NCBI RefSeq assembly: GCF_014323405.1 | Contig: NZ_JACRWE010000002.1 | Span: 434,001-498,000 of the forward strand | Direction: 5' to 3' | From: Romboutsia faecis | GTDB lineage: Bacteria > Bacillota > Clostridia > Peptostreptococcales > Peptostreptococcaceae | DNA length: 64,000 bases | Shown here: piece by piece, positions 19,785-29,415 of the stretch | Layout: each line of letters begins with the position of its first letter | Position numbering within the stretch: position 1 is the stretch's first letter | Translations under genes and position numbers: made by a program | The notes under the pieces: generated by a model | The model's input: the letters and a program-made list of their open reading frames with translations, nothing else | Databases searched by the model: none | What the model was told of the DNA's origin: nothing

Positions 19785-21347
19785 TTGGGATTATTAACAA
19801 AGGAGGTGGATGTCATAGAACCGATATTAGTAGGCATAATAGCTATAGTTGTCGGTGTAGGAGTTGGATATTTTGTAAGAAAAAATATTTCTGAAGCTAA
19901 AATTGGAGATGCCGAGAAAAGAGCTGCAGAAATTATAGATAAAGCAAAAAGAGACTCGGAAACTGAACATAAAGAAAGGCTATTAGAAGCTAAAGAAGAA
20001 ATTCATAAGTTGAGAACAGACGCAGAAAAAGAAAACAAGTCTAGAAGAAATGAACTACAAAAATTTGAGAATAGATTAGTACAAAAAGAAGAAGCATTAG
20101 ATAAGAAGTTACAAAATTTAGAGTCTAAAGAATCTAATCTTAATGAAAAATTAAAAGTAGTTCAGAGAAAAGAAGAAGACGTTGAAACTATAAAGAATCA
20201 ACAGCTAGAAAAATTAGAAAGCATATCAGGTATAACATCAGATGAAGCAAAGGAGATAATACTATCCAAAGCAGAAAGAGATGTTAGACGTGAAATGTCT
20301 ATAATGATAAAAGAAATAGAAACTCAAGCTAAAGATGAAGCTGAGAAGAAATCAAGGGAAATAATTGGTTATGCCATCCAAAAATGTGCTGCTGACCATG
20401 TTGCAGAAACTACTGTAACAGTAGTGAACTTACCTAATGATGAAATGAAGGGTAGAATCATAGGTAGAGAGGGTAGAAATATAAGAACTCTTGAAACGGC
20501 GACAGGAATAGATCTTATAATAGATGATACTCCAGAAGCAGTAATTCTATCAGGATTTGATCCAATAAGAAGGGAAGTTGCAAGAATAGCACTAGAAAAG
20601 CTTATAGCTGATGGAAGAATACATCCAGCTAGAATAGAAGAGATGGTAGAAAAAGCAAGAAAAGAAGTAGATAATATAATCAAAGAATATGGGGAGCAAG
20701 CAACTTTTGAAACTGCAGTTCATGGATTACATCCAGAATTAGTTAGATTATTAGGTAGACTTAACTATAGAACTAGTTACGGGCAAAATGTACTTAAACA
20801 TTCTATAGAGGTTGCTCATATCGCTGGTATAATGGCAGCTGAGATAGGTGCAGATGTTAAATTAGCAAAGAGAGCTGGTTTACTTCATGACATAGGTAAA
20901 GCTGTAGACCACGAAATGGAAGGAACTCATGTAGAGATAGGTATGGATCTACTTAGAAGATATAGGGAATCTAAAGAAGTAATACATGCTATGAGTACAC
21001 ACCATGGAGATTATGAACCTCAAACTATTGAGGCAGTTCTTGTAACTGCGGCAGATGCAATATCTGCAGCAAGACCAGGGGCAAGAAGAGAGACTTTAGA
21101 AGCTTATATTAAGAGATTAGAGAAGTTAGAAGAAATAGCTAACTCATATGAAGGTGTTGAAAAATCATTTGCAATACAAGCTGGTAGAGAAATCAGAATA
21201 ATGGTTAAACCAGAAAATGTTACAGATGAAGGAATACATTTACTAGCTAGAGAAATGACTAAGAGAATAGAGGATGAACTTGAATATCCAGGTCAAATCA
21301 AAGTTAGTATAATAAGAGAGACTAGAGCGATAGAATACGCTAAATAA
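19785..21347 (+). CDS. rny: Ribonuclease Y
   Basis: Membrane-anchored endoribonuclease that starts mRNA decay. 520 residues from the TTG at 19785: one membrane helix (about 12-32), a long charged coiled coil (to about 190), a KH domain ([11 protein letters not shown] near 225) and an HD domain (L-L-H-D-I-G-K-A near 365). The start is uncertain. The only strong ribosome-binding site, AAAGGAGGTG at 19799-19808, would serve a codon near 19815, which is ATA, and an out-of-frame ATG-TCA-TAG begins at 19810. Identity is secure. Confidence 0.95.
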   Translation: MGLLTKEVDVIEPILVGIIAIVVGVGVGYFVRKNISEAKIGDAEKRAAEIIDKAKRDSETEHKERLLEAKEEIHKLRTDAEKENKSRRNELQKFENRLVQKEEALDKKLQNLESKESNLNEKLKVVQRKEEDVETIKNQQLEKLESISGITSDEAKEIILSKAERDVRREMSIMIKEIETQAKDEAEKKSREIIGYAIQKCAADHVAETTVTVVNLPNDEMKGRIIGREGRNIRTLETATGIDLIIDDTPEAVILSGFDPIRREVARIALEKLIADGRIHPARIEEMVEKARKEVDNIIKEYGEQATFETAVHGLHPELVRLLGRLNYRTSYGQNVLKHSIEVAHIAGIMAAEIGADVKLAKRAGLLHDIGKAVDHEMEGTHVEIGMDLLRRYRESKEVIHAMSTHHGDYEPQTIEAVLVTAADAISAARPGARRETLEAYIKRLEKLEEIANSYEGVEKSFAIQAGREIRIMVKPENVTDEGIHLLAREMTKRIEDELEYPGQIKVSIIRETRAIEYAK

Positions 21348-21351
21348 AGTT

Positions 21352-21394
21352 AAAACCTGTTTTAAAATAAAATATTTTAAGACAGGTTTTTTTA
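21352..21394 (+). terminator. Terminator after rny
   Basis: AAACCTGTTTTAAAATA pairs with TATTTTAAGACAGGTTT (17 bp, one wobble), followed by Ts. Confidence 0.95.
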
Positions 21395-21555
21395 TTTTAT
21401 ATAAAATTAGAATTGATAAATATAATACAAATACAGTAAATAAATAATACATAAATTTTATTACGTTTAAACTTATATATTAAATATAATAAAGATATAA
21501 ATATTTGTTAAATATAGTAGTAATGAATTTATTAAGTAATGAAAAGAGGACTACT

Positions 21556-22524
21556 ATGTTAAAAATAAAGTATATGTTATCAGTAATGATAATTTTAGTA
21601 AGTACATCTATAATAGCTATAGGAGAAGATGATTTTGAAAAATTAATATTAGGTGGTACTTATATAAAAGAAATAAAAATAGAATATGACGCTAATGTAG
21701 ATAATAATGAACAGTATTATAGTTTAGAAAGATACTTTAGACCATCTAATATGCCTATATTAAATGACAGAATTGAAAGTTCTCTTTATAATATTTATGG
21801 ATATAAACCATGGGAGATTAAGTTAGATAAAAAGTTTTTGAGTACTCCAGAAGAAACTATAATAAACTACTTTAGTGTACTAAGAGAAGCTGCGAACCCT
21901 ACAGGTGATATAAACACTGGATGTGGCACCTTAGGAGATGCTAGAGGGCCTTATCCTGTTGCGTATAATTTTCTATCAGATTCATATAAGGAAAAATATT
22001 CTTACGAAGGCTATTTAAAATCGTTTGAGAATAAATTACATATTAACTTGATTAAATTAAGCAAGGTACCGCCAGATGAAAATAATATAAATGAAATAAA
22101 GTATTTGGTTGAACTAGAGGTTATAGAGGGTTCTAATAAACATATTGGATTATTTGCGTATTATTATGGATATATATATTTAGATAATGAGAACGGCCAG
22201 TATAAAATTAAAAATATGGAATATTTGGGTGAAAATTATTTATGTGCACCTTATCATGGATGGTCATATGATGCTAGTTCTCTAGTAGAAATTGAGTACG
22301 GAGATTGGTGTTCACTAATTAGTGGAAATATTCAAGTAGAAAAAAGTGGATATGAAAAGAGAGTTTATTTTAATGATAAAGAAGAAAATGAGTATTATGT
22401 TTTATTCTATCAGTTAACTAATGGAGTTGATATTAAAATAGCAGATTATAAAAAGAATAAAAATGGAGTATGGGAATTAATTTATATTAATCCTGAAAAA
22501 TGCTTAGATAACAAAAAGAATTAA
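21556..22524 (+). CDS. Secreted protein of unknown function
   Basis: 322 residues with an N-terminal signal segment (about 5-25, ending near I-A-I-G-E-D). The ATG at 21556 is chosen over a TTG at 21505 because AAGAGGA lies 5 bp upstream. I do not recognise the family. The middle (S-T-P-E-E-T-I-I-N-Y-F, then N-F-L-S-D-S-Y-K-E-K) resembles the NTF2-like fold of exported clostridial proteins, which is a guess. It has several aromatic residues and Cys pairs such as C-G-T-L. It stands alone between rny and a two-component operon. Confidence 0.6.
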   Translation: MLKIKYMLSVMIILVSTSIIAIGEDDFEKLILGGTYIKEIKIEYDANVDNNEQYYSLERYFRPSNMPILNDRIESSLYNIYGYKPWEIKLDKKFLSTPEETIINYFSVLREAANPTGDINTGCGTLGDARGPYPVAYNFLSDSYKEKYSYEGYLKSFENKLHINLIKLSKVPPDENNINEIKYLVELEVIEGSNKHIGLFAYYYGYIYLDNENGQYKIKNMEYLGENYLCAPYHGWSYDASSLVEIEYGDWCSLISGNIQVEKSGYEKRVYFNDKEENEYYVLFYQLTNGVDIKIADYKKNKNGVWELIYINPEKCLDNKKN

Positions 22525-22912
22525 TATATTTATTAAAAATTTGGGAAAAATACTGGAAAATTAATTTTAATATACTGAATTTAAGATAGTAAAATAAATA
22601 GATAAGTGAAGAAATAATTAAGGTATAGATTCGCTTTTATATAAATGAGATGTGGATATTAAGGATATTAATAAAGTATTATAGGAACCAATATATCGAG
22701 AATTTAAAGTATCTAAAAATACTTAAATATTCATATAATAGATAAAAATTTAAAGAAGTGAATTAGTAATATGTATAATAGGAAATAGAGTGGGATTAAA
22801 AATATATCACACTCTATTTTATTTGTTTAGAAAAATTTAAGATTTATAGAAATATATTTTTAAGATTAATATGATAATATAGATTTATTATGAAGTGAAT
22901 CAAGGAGGGCAT
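22525..22912 (+). other. Gene-free AT-rich spacer
   Basis: No coding stretch, RNA gene or protein remnant could be read on either strand. It contains only the hairpin terminator at 22783-22825 and presumably the promoter of the response regulator operon. Confidence 0.5.
22783..22825 (+). terminator. Terminator-like hairpin upstream of the two-component operon
   Basis: AAATAGAGTG pairs with CACTCTATTTT. It lies 260 bp after the preceding gene and 90 bp before the response regulator, so it could also act as a leader attenuator. Confidence 0.6.
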
Positions 22913-23620
22913 ATGCATAAATATAAGGTTTTAGTAGTTGATGATGAAAAAGAAATACCTGATGCTATTGAGCGATATTTAAAGAATGAAGATATCCAAG
23001 TTATAAAGGCATATAATGGACAAGACGCTTTAGAGATTATTGATAAGGAAGAGATACATCTTATTTTAATGGATATAATGATGCCAAATGTAGATGGAAT
23101 TGAAGCTACAATGAAAATAAGAGAAGATAAGAATATCCCAATAATAATTATTAGTGCTAAGTCAGAGTATAGTGATAAGATACTAGGTCTTAATATAGGT
23201 GCAGATGATTATATAACAAAACCTTTTTATCCCTTAGAACTTATTGCTAGAGTTAAATCTCAGCTTAGAAGATATATTGATTTTGGGAATATAAGAAAAG
23301 GATATGAAGAAAAAGATAAAATCATTATAGGTGGAATATCATTAGATCTTAATAGTAAGGAATTAAGAGTTGATGGTGAAATAAAAAAGATTACTCCAAT
23401 AGAGTATAAGATATTAGAGCTTTTGATGGAAAATCCTAACAAAGTTTTTTCTGCTGAAGAAATTTATGAAAAAGTGTGGAAAGAGCATTGTATAAATACA
23501 GATACAGTAATGGTTCATATAAGAAGGATAAGAGAAAAGATAGAGATAAAGCCTAAAGAACCAAGATATTTAAAGGTGGTGTGGGGAATTGGATATAAAT
23601 TCGAGAAATGTACAAGATAA
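22913..23620 (+). CDS. OmpR/PhoB-family response regulator
   Basis: 235-residue two-component regulator. AAGGAGGG 4 bp before the ATG at 22913 decides the start over a GTG at 22895. Receiver domain: V-V-D-D-E acidic pair, phosphoacceptor Asp in L-I-L-M-D-I-M-M-P, I-I-S-A-K and K-P-F. The C-terminal winged helix ends in V-W-G-I-G-Y-K-F. VanR-like in general type. Its last bases overlap a kinase-like gene, and a second kinase follows, so three signalling genes form one operon. Target genes unknown. Confidence 0.92.
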   Translation: MHKYKVLVVDDEKEIPDAIERYLKNEDIQVIKAYNGQDALEIIDKEEIHLILMDIMMPNVDGIEATMKIREDKNIPIIIISAKSEYSDKILGLNIGADDYITKPFYPLELIARVKSQLRRYIDFGNIRKGYEEKDKIIIGGISLDLNSKELRVDGEIKKITPIEYKILELLMENPNKVFSAEEIYEKVWKEHCINTDTVMVHIRRIREKIEIKPKEPRYLKVVWGIGYKFEKCTR

Positions 23621-24653
23621 TAAGCTATTAAGAAATATAAATAAATTGAAATTAGCAAGAAAACTAATTAACATAATTTTATTAATATTAATAATTGGTA
23701 TAATGATTTTTATTGAAAATAAAAAAGAAGGAATTATAATAAGTTTATTTTTAGTAATGGTTTTGTTAATAATAAAGAATCTATCAAATGATTTTAGAGA
23801 TGTTTTGATATTTCAAGAAATATTTGAAATATCAAATACTTGTGAAGATATAATTGATATATTTGAAAAAACTAATGGAAATATCGAAAAAAGTGTGCTT
23901 TTTGGCAAAAGTCATAAATCTATACTTGATAATTTATATAAAGTAGAAAAATATATTTATTCTGCAATAGTAAAAAGTAAACAGAATGAAAATATGTCAA
24001 ATGAACTTGTGGTTGAAGTATCAAAAAATATAAAGAAACCTGTAAATAATATTATCAAAAGTGTAAATGAACTTGAAAATAATAATAGTAAAGTAAATTA
24101 TTTAGAAATAATAGATAACCTTGAAAATCAATCTAATACATTAAAACATAATATAGAGGAATTGTTTGAATTATCTAAGGTTATGACAGGTAACATCGAG
24201 ATAGAAATGCAGAAAATTGATGTAATAAGTTTATTAAAACAGTCGTTAGTAGAATATAAAGATAAAATGCAAGATAAAAGTTTAAATTTAAAAGTTAATA
24301 TAGATAATTCGAATATGTATATATATGCAGATGGTCAACAGATGTGGAGAGTTTTTGAAATTTTGCTAGATAATATAATTTACTATTCTAAAGAAAAAAC
24401 TAGAGTATATGTAAATTTAAGTAAAAATGATGAAGAAGTGAATATAAGTTTAATTAATATATCTAAAGAAGAGTTAAATATTGATATAAGTACATTATTA
24501 AAATCAATAAGAGAAAATAATGAATCTAATAAAATGGGACTTGCTATAGCATCTAACTTAATATCAATCCAAAATGGAAATTTAGATATTACAATAGATG
24601 GGGATATGTTTAAAGTAGATATAAAATTTAAACTAATTGATAACATAAAGTAA
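23589..24653 (+). CDS. Histidine-kinase-like protein lacking the phosphoacceptor His (pseudokinase)
   Basis: 354 residues with two N-terminal membrane segments (about 25-62). The dimerisation helix reads V-S-K-N-I-K-K-P, where active relatives have V-S-H-D-I-K-T-P, so the catalytic His is Lys (about 146). The N-box-like L-L-D-N-I-I-Y-Y-S remains, but the ATP-lid glycines are degraded to N-K-M-G-L-A-I. It is clearly a paralogue of the next gene. It starts with TTG inside the response regulator's 3' end. A regulatory subunit for the active kinase is an inference. Confidence 0.75.
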   Translation: MDINSRNVQDNKLLRNINKLKLARKLINIILLILIIGIMIFIENKKEGIIISLFLVMVLLIIKNLSNDFRDVLIFQEIFEISNTCEDIIDIFEKTNGNIEKSVLFGKSHKSILDNLYKVEKYIYSAIVKSKQNENMSNELVVEVSKNIKKPVNNIIKSVNELENNNSKVNYLEIIDNLENQSNTLKHNIEELFELSKVMTGNIEIEMQKIDVISLLKQSLVEYKDKMQDKSLNLKVNIDNSNMYIYADGQQMWRVFEILLDNIIYYSKEKTRVYVNLSKNDEEVNISLINISKEELNIDISTLLKSIRENNESNKMGLAIASNLISIQNGNLDITIDGDMFKVDIKFKLIDNIK

Positions 24654-24668
24654 TAAGGAGGTGGAGCA

Positions 24669-26006
24669 GTGTTTGATTTATATTTATTTGAAAAAAATGA
24701 AAAATATAATATATTTAAAAAAGAAGATTTAAATATAAGAAAAGGGCTATGTAAGCCAATGTTAATACAAAAGTTAAGATGGTTCCTATTATTAGCAACT
24801 TATTTTTCTTATACATATTTAATTAATAATGAGAAAATAGCTAAATTAGGATTTATATTTATAATAGTTACACTGATATGTCAGTTTTTTGTAGTACTGC
24901 AGAAATCAATGTATTTATATAAGTTAAAGATAGAATTAGATAATGATGGGAAAAAAGCATTATATTCAAAATTTGTATTTAGTAAATGGGTAACATTATT
25001 ATTTAATATTGCAGCAATAATTTGTATAATGGGTCATCTAGAAGGTATAGAGTTTTGTACTGACCTATTAATAATATTAATAAGTGTAAATATAATTAGG
25101 TTAATTTTTAGATTAGGAGTGAATAAATTAAGGCTATTTATGGTAAGGGCAGCATTAGATAACATTATTGAAGAATCAGAAGAAAATGGATATGATACTA
25201 TTAATTTGAATGAATGCTTAGATGGCGCGGAAGAACTTGAAGTACTATTTGGTAGTAGATATCTAGCAATAGTAACAGAATTAAGGAATTTACTCACAAA
25301 ATTAGAAGAAGTTACGATAAAAGAAAGAAGCAGTATATATAGTAAATCTCAATTAGTAACTAATTTATCACATGATTTAAAAACACCACTTACTTCTATT
25401 ATTAATTCAATTTATTTTTTAAAGAATGAAGAGCTTAATGAAGATGAGAAACTTGAACAAATAAATATACTAAAAGAAAAATCAGGTAGACTTAAATCAT
25501 TAATAGATAACTTAAATGAAGTAATAAATTCAGAAGAAGATGAAATAGTTTTAAATAGAGAGTATATAAATATATATGATTTATTAAATAGTTGTACAGA
25601 TAGCTTTAAAGAAAGAATAGAAGAAGCTAATTTAGACTTGCAAATAAAAACTCAAGAAACAAATCTTATAGTTTATATGGATAAAGATAAAATAGTAAGA
25701 GTGTTTGAAAATTTATTAAGCAATATAATAAAATATTCATTAGAAGATACAAGAGTATATATTAACTTTATAAAAGAGGACGATATAATTAAAATTGATT
25801 TTAAAAATATATGTAAATATGAGTTAGAAGTAAATAAAGGATCATTAGGGAGCCGATTTGTTAAAGGTGATAAGTCTAGAAATAGCGATGGATATGGATT
25901 AGGTCTTAGTATAGTTAAAAACTTAATTAGAGTTCAAGGTGGTAAGGTTGATATAATAACTGAAGGGGACTTATTTAAAGTTAGTATAATGCTAAAATGT
26001 AATTAA
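24669..26006 (+). CDS. Sensor histidine kinase
   Basis: 445-residue membrane kinase, GTG start behind AAGGAGGTGG. N-terminal membrane helices (about 38-80 and 105-145), no recognisable extracellular sensor domain, then L-S-H-D-L-K-T-P with the phosphoacceptor His (about 235), E-N-L-L-S-N-I-I-K-Y-S as N-box and G-D-K-S-R-N-S-D-G-Y-G-L-G-L-S as ATP lid. Presumably phosphorylates the regulator encoded two genes upstream. A paralogous pseudokinase sits between them. Signal unknown. Confidence 0.9.
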   Translation: MFDLYLFEKNEKYNIFKKEDLNIRKGLCKPMLIQKLRWFLLLATYFSYTYLINNEKIAKLGFIFIIVTLICQFFVVLQKSMYLYKLKIELDNDGKKALYSKFVFSKWVTLLFNIAAIICIMGHLEGIEFCTDLLIILISVNIIRLIFRLGVNKLRLFMVRAALDNIIEESEENGYDTINLNECLDGAEELEVLFGSRYLAIVTELRNLLTKLEEVTIKERSSIYSKSQLVTNLSHDLKTPLTSIINSIYFLKNEELNEDEKLEQINILKEKSGRLKSLIDNLNEVINSEEDEIVLNREYINIYDLLNSCTDSFKERIEEANLDLQIKTQETNLIVYMDKDKIVRVFENLLSNIIKYSLEDTRVYINFIKEDDIIKIDFKNICKYELEVNKGSLGSRFVKGDKSRNSDGYGLGLSIVKNLIRVQGGKVDIITEGDLFKVSIMLKCN

Positions 26007-26073
26007 TTATTTTAAGAATAAAAATTAATTGAAAATTTTTTATAAATCTAAGTAAAGTTAATTTGTAGTAAAG

Positions 26074-26118
26074 CAAAAAAATTGTACTCTAAATTCTTAC
26101 TATGAGTACAATTTTTTT
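26074..26118. terminator. Bidirectional terminator between converging genes
   Basis: AAAAAAATTGTACTC and GAGTACAATTTTTTT pair perfectly, with A- and T-tracts usable from both strands; the Crp/Fnr gene converges on it. Confidence 0.9.
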
Positions 26119-26119
26119 A

Positions 26120-26800
26120 TTAAGAATTAGATAAATTATTTAGTTTTTCAATATTCAATATTTTAAGTTTTCCTCTAGATATTTCTATTATATCATCTCT
26201 TTCAAACTTTTTTAATATTTTACTTACGACTTCTCTTGATGAACCTATATGATTAGCTATAGATTCATGGGTCAAGTAAAGTGTACTTGAATTTGTCAAG
26301 TTTGATTCTTCTATTAAGAAATTAGAAATCCTTGAATCTAAACTAAAAAAGACAGCTTGTTCTAATACATACATAACTTCTGAAAGCTTATTTTGAGTTA
26401 TATTAAGTAAAAATTCTAAGACTTTAGCATTAGATTTTGACAAATCTTTAATAATGGAACTATCTATAATAATGGCCAAAGATTCTTTTTCAGACTCTAG
26501 ATTAATATCATAAGTAATATTTTGAAACGCACAAGAGGCAGACAAGATACAAACATCTCTATCCAGCAGTCTAAATAATGTTATTTCTCTTCCTGAAGGA
26601 GCAGATATAAAGGTCCTAAATTGACCTGATATTGTTATTAATAAACCTGTGCAAGTCGAATTTTTATTATGAACTATTTTGCCCTCTTCATATTTAATTA
26701 AAATGCTTTTTGAAATCAATTCTTGGCTTTCTTTTACAGAAAGACTATTAAAGAATGGTAGAATTTCTTCTAAAATTTCTTTTTTATCTATATTTAGCAT
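26120..26800 (-). CDS. Crp/Fnr-family transcription regulator
   Basis: 226 residues, start behind AAGGAGGAAAAT. N-terminal cyclic-nucleotide-binding-like barrel with G-R-E-I-T-L-F-R-L and a conspicuous C-I-L-S-A-S-C; a further Cys lies in S-T-C-T-G. C-terminal winged helix with L-T-H-E-S-I-A-N-H-I-G-S-S-R-E-V-V-S-K. The cysteines could sense a thiol, sulfur or nitrosative signal, but there is no N-terminal Fnr-type Fe-S Cys cluster. Two matching palindromes at 26962 and 37714 are candidate operators. Confidence 0.88.
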   Translation of the reverse strand: MLNIDKKEILEEILPFFNSLSVKESQELISKSILIKYEEGKIVHNKNSTCTGLLITISGQFRTFISAPSGREITLFRLLDRDVCILSASCAFQNITYDINLESEKESLAIIIDSSIIKDLSKSNAKVLEFLLNITQNKLSEVMYVLEQAVFFSLDSRISNFLIEESNLTNSSTLYLTHESIANHIGSSREVVSKILKKFERDDIIEISRGKLKILNIEKLNNLSNS

Positions 26801-27137
26801 ATTTTCCTCCTTAATCTAGCAATTATAGTAAAAATCTATATTAATAATAATATATCAAACATTAGATATCTAGTAAATTTTATATTAAATACAGAAGGGG
26901 TATCAAAATACAAGCTAAATGATGATATATATATAATGTATTAAAATATAATATATTTTTCTGTGACTTTATCACAAATATATATTAGAAAAGATTATAC
27001 ATTATAATAGTTTTATGTTAATAAAGTTACTATACAAAAATAATTAATAAAAAATAAAAAAGGTACCGAAAATATAAAATTAACTTGTATATAATAGTGA
27101 GATAAAAATACAATATAAAATTTAGGAGGAATATAGA
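26801..27137 (+). other. Divergent regulatory region
   Basis: No gene seen. It holds the Crp-like palindrome at 26962-26976 and a TATAAT at 27090-27095 serving the acidic protein gene, without a good -35 hexamer; GGTACCGAA at 27062-27070 lies in the -30 zone and might belong to an alternative sigma promoter. Confidence 0.4.
26962..26976. promoter_or_regulatory. Crp/Fnr-like palindrome, site A
   Basis: TGTGACTTTATCACA, with TGTGA/TCACA arms separated by 5 bp. Its reverse complement matches site B at 37714 in 12 of 15 positions. Confidence 0.55.
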
Positions 27138-27617
27138 ATGAGAAAGTTAGTATCAATTATGTCAATAATGGCTATAAGCGGTGGTATTATGTTATTAGGA
27201 TTAAATTTTGCAAGTGCAAATGGTGAAGATAAGAAAGATACAATTACAAATAATATAAGCAGAAAAGATATTAAAAATGAGGTTGATAATAAAGTTACTG
27301 GGGTAATAGACAATAATAAGTCAATGAAATTAGATCAAACATCTCAAACAAAAAGTAATAATATGTATAAAGAAAACAAAATAAGTGATATTGAAAATGA
27401 CTTAAATGACATATTAAATAAAGATAAATATACATATGACTGGGAGGATAAACTAGATCATAAGTATGGAGATGACTGGGATGATTTGTTAGAGAAGATA
27501 TATGGAGATGATTGGGAAGATAAATTTGAAATTAAGTTAAAGAAAATATATGGAGATAAGTACAAAGAAGATTATGATGATGCTCACGATCATGATAAAG
27601 ATGATGAAAATGATTAA
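27138..27617 (+). CDS. Secreted acidic repeat protein of unknown function
   Basis: 159 residues, AGGAGGA before the ATG. Signal peptide (about 1-28, ending L-N-F-A-S-A-N-G), a polar low-complexity stretch, then three degenerate repeats of the form (K/I)-Y-G-D-D-W-(D/E)-D (about 103-140) and a His/Asp-rich tail. The acidic C-terminus could bind divalent metal or cell wall polymer. It lies 84 bp before sigI, so it may be a target or partner of that sigma factor. No family recognised. Confidence 0.6.
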   Translation: MRKLVSIMSIMAISGGIMLLGLNFASANGEDKKDTITNNISRKDIKNEVDNKVTGVIDNNKSMKLDQTSQTKSNNMYKENKISDIENDLNDILNKDKYTYDWEDKLDHKYGDDWDDLLEKIYGDDWEDKFEIKLKKIYGDKYKEDYDDAHDHDKDDEND

Positions 27618-27701
27618 GTAGGACAAAATAGTTAATATGGAGTCTTATATTAGCATAAGAGATTTTACACTTTATAGAAGAAGTGAGGGAAGATATAAAA
27701 A

Positions 27702-28358
27702 ATGAGTTTAGATGAAGATAATCTGAAATCCACAGACATAAATATTTTAATAAATGATAATATGCCATTTATTATAAAATCTATAAGTAAGATAACAAAA
27801 AAATATGTATCATTAGAAAATGATGAAGAATTAAGTGTAGGCATTTTAGCATTTAATGAAGCTGTAAATAGATACACTCATGATAGAGGTCCATTTTTAC
27901 CATTTGCACAACTTGTAATAGGAAGTAGATTGAAAAATCATCTACAAAGGGAAAATAGACATAGAAATATTATATCAATAGATAACCTAAGAGAAGAAGG
28001 GATCGAAGTATCTGATGTTATAAAAGATCCTATAGAGGATAATCAAATATTACAAAATGAAATTAGAATATTAAAGGATACTTTATATGACTTTGGATTC
28101 GGATTAGAAGATTTAGTAAATAATTCACCAAAGCATAAGGAAACTAGAGAAAATGCTATAGATCTATCTAAAAGAGTAAGCCAAGATAAGCCATTTGTGA
28201 GCTTTATGTACGAAAAGAAGAGACTTCCAATAAAAAAGATATCATTAAAATATCAGGTTACAGAAAAGATAATTAAAGGGAGTAAAAAATTTATTATAAC
28301 GGTTATTATAATATTTGATAAAAAACTTAGAAATATAAGATTATGGATAAAAAGGTAG
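27702..28358 (+). CDS. sigI: RNA polymerase sigma factor SigI family
   Basis: 218 residues. SigI-type sigma factor with region 2 around E-E-L-S-V-G-I-L-A-F-N-E-A-V-N-R-Y and F-L-P-F-A-Q-L-V-I-G-S-R-L-K-N-H-L, and a C-terminal DNA-binding part with L-P-I-K-K-I-S. In Bacillus and cellulolytic clostridia SigI is held by the membrane anti-sigma factor RsgI, encoded next, and answers heat or polysaccharide/cell-wall signals. The ribosome-binding site (GAGGGAAG) is unusually far from the ATG. Confidence 0.88.
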   Translation: MSLDEDNLKSTDINILINDNMPFIIKSISKITKKYVSLENDEELSVGILAFNEAVNRYTHDRGPFLPFAQLVIGSRLKNHLQRENRHRNIISIDNLREEGIEVSDVIKDPIEDNQILQNEIRILKDTLYDFGFGLEDLVNNSPKHKETRENAIDLSKRVSQDKPFVSFMYEKKRLPIKKISLKYQVTEKIIKGSKKFIITVIIIFDKKLRNIRLWIKR

Positions 28359-28367
28359 GAAATGACT

Positions 28368-29192
28368 ATGTGGTATAAAGGTATTGTAATGGAAGTTAAA
28401 GATAAATACTTGATAGTTATGAGAGAAGACTCTACTTTAGTTAAGATAGATATTAAAGATAAACCTAAAGTTGGAGAAAGGCTAATTTTTACAGACGAAG
28501 ATATATATGAAGTAAGAGAGGCAAAGTCTTTAAAGAAAAAAAATATGACACTATTTATAGCATTAGCAGCAGTTTTAGTATTATGCATACTTCCTATAAT
28601 TAATAATGGTAATTTAAAAGCATATGCTTTGGTTTCTCTAGATATAAATCCAAGTATTGAATTTGAACTAGATGAAAATAAAAATATAATTAATATATAT
28701 ACAATAAATACTGACGCTAAATCAATCGATTTAGAAGATATCAAAGGTTTAAATATAGAAGAAGGAGTAATAAAACTGAAGGGAATGCTTGAGAGCGAAA
28801 AATATAATTTAAAAAATGATAATATGATAGTAGGTTTTACCTTCCTTAGAGGGATAGAAGATTTAAATTATGAAGAAGATATAAAAGGTATAATGGGTAA
28901 AAATTTCAACGAATCAAAAGTGCTATATTTAAAAGGGACAAAAGATGATTGTGAAAAAGCTAAGGAAAGAGGAATAAGTTTAGGTAGATATGAAGCAGAG
29001 CTTGATATTGACGATGATATTGAAGATATAATAGAGGATATGTCTGTTGAAGAAATAATGAAGCTTTTAAATAATAACAGTGGAGTATATTTAAATGAAG
29101 AAGTTAAAGATGAGATTGAAGATGAATTAGAAGATAAACTAGAAGAGGGTCAAAATGATGATCGTGAAGAAGATGATAGTAATAATGATTAG
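28368..29192 (+). CDS. rsgI: Anti-sigma factor RsgI
   Basis: 274 residues; AGGTAGGA favours the ATG at 28368 over 28362. N-terminal cytoplasmic RsgI domain (Y-K-G-I-V-M-E-V), one membrane helix (about 62-80), then the conserved outer-face segment S-L-D-I-N-P-S-I-E-F, where RsgI proteins are known to self-cleave at the Asn-Pro bond. The outer domain ends in a strongly acidic Glu/Asp tail rather than the carbohydrate-binding or glycosidase modules of cellulolytic clostridia. Cognate to the preceding sigI (9 bp gap). Confidence 0.9.
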   Translation: MWYKGIVMEVKDKYLIVMREDSTLVKIDIKDKPKVGERLIFTDEDIYEVREAKSLKKKNMTLFIALAAVLVLCILPIINNGNLKAYALVSLDINPSIEFELDENKNIINIYTINTDAKSIDLEDIKGLNIEEGVIKLKGMLESEKYNLKNDNMIVGFTFLRGIEDLNYEEDIKGIMGKNFNESKVLYLKGTKDDCEKAKERGISLGRYEAELDIDDDIEDIIEDMSVEEIMKLLNNNSGVYLNEEVKDEIEDELEDKLEEGQNDDREEDDSNND

Positions 29193-29215
29193 GATATTAA
29201 TCTAGAATTTTGATG

Positions 29216-29283
29216 AAGTATAAATTCTTTTACTTATAGAAGTTGTATCTGTAAGTAAATATTGAATTTATACTTTTTTTATT
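29216..29283 (+). terminator. Terminator after sigI-rsgI
   Basis: AAGTATAAATTC pairs with GAATTTATACTT, with inner TACTTA/TAAGTA, then a T-run. Confidence 0.9.
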
Positions 29284-29415
29284 TAGTAAAATTAAATTTA
29301 TGAGAAAATAATTTTTTATCTATTGTAAATTTTAGGAAAGTATATATAATATAGATATATGGTTAATTACTTAAGTAACTAACTGATTACCTAGAAAGAT
29401 AGAGGGGGTGAAATA

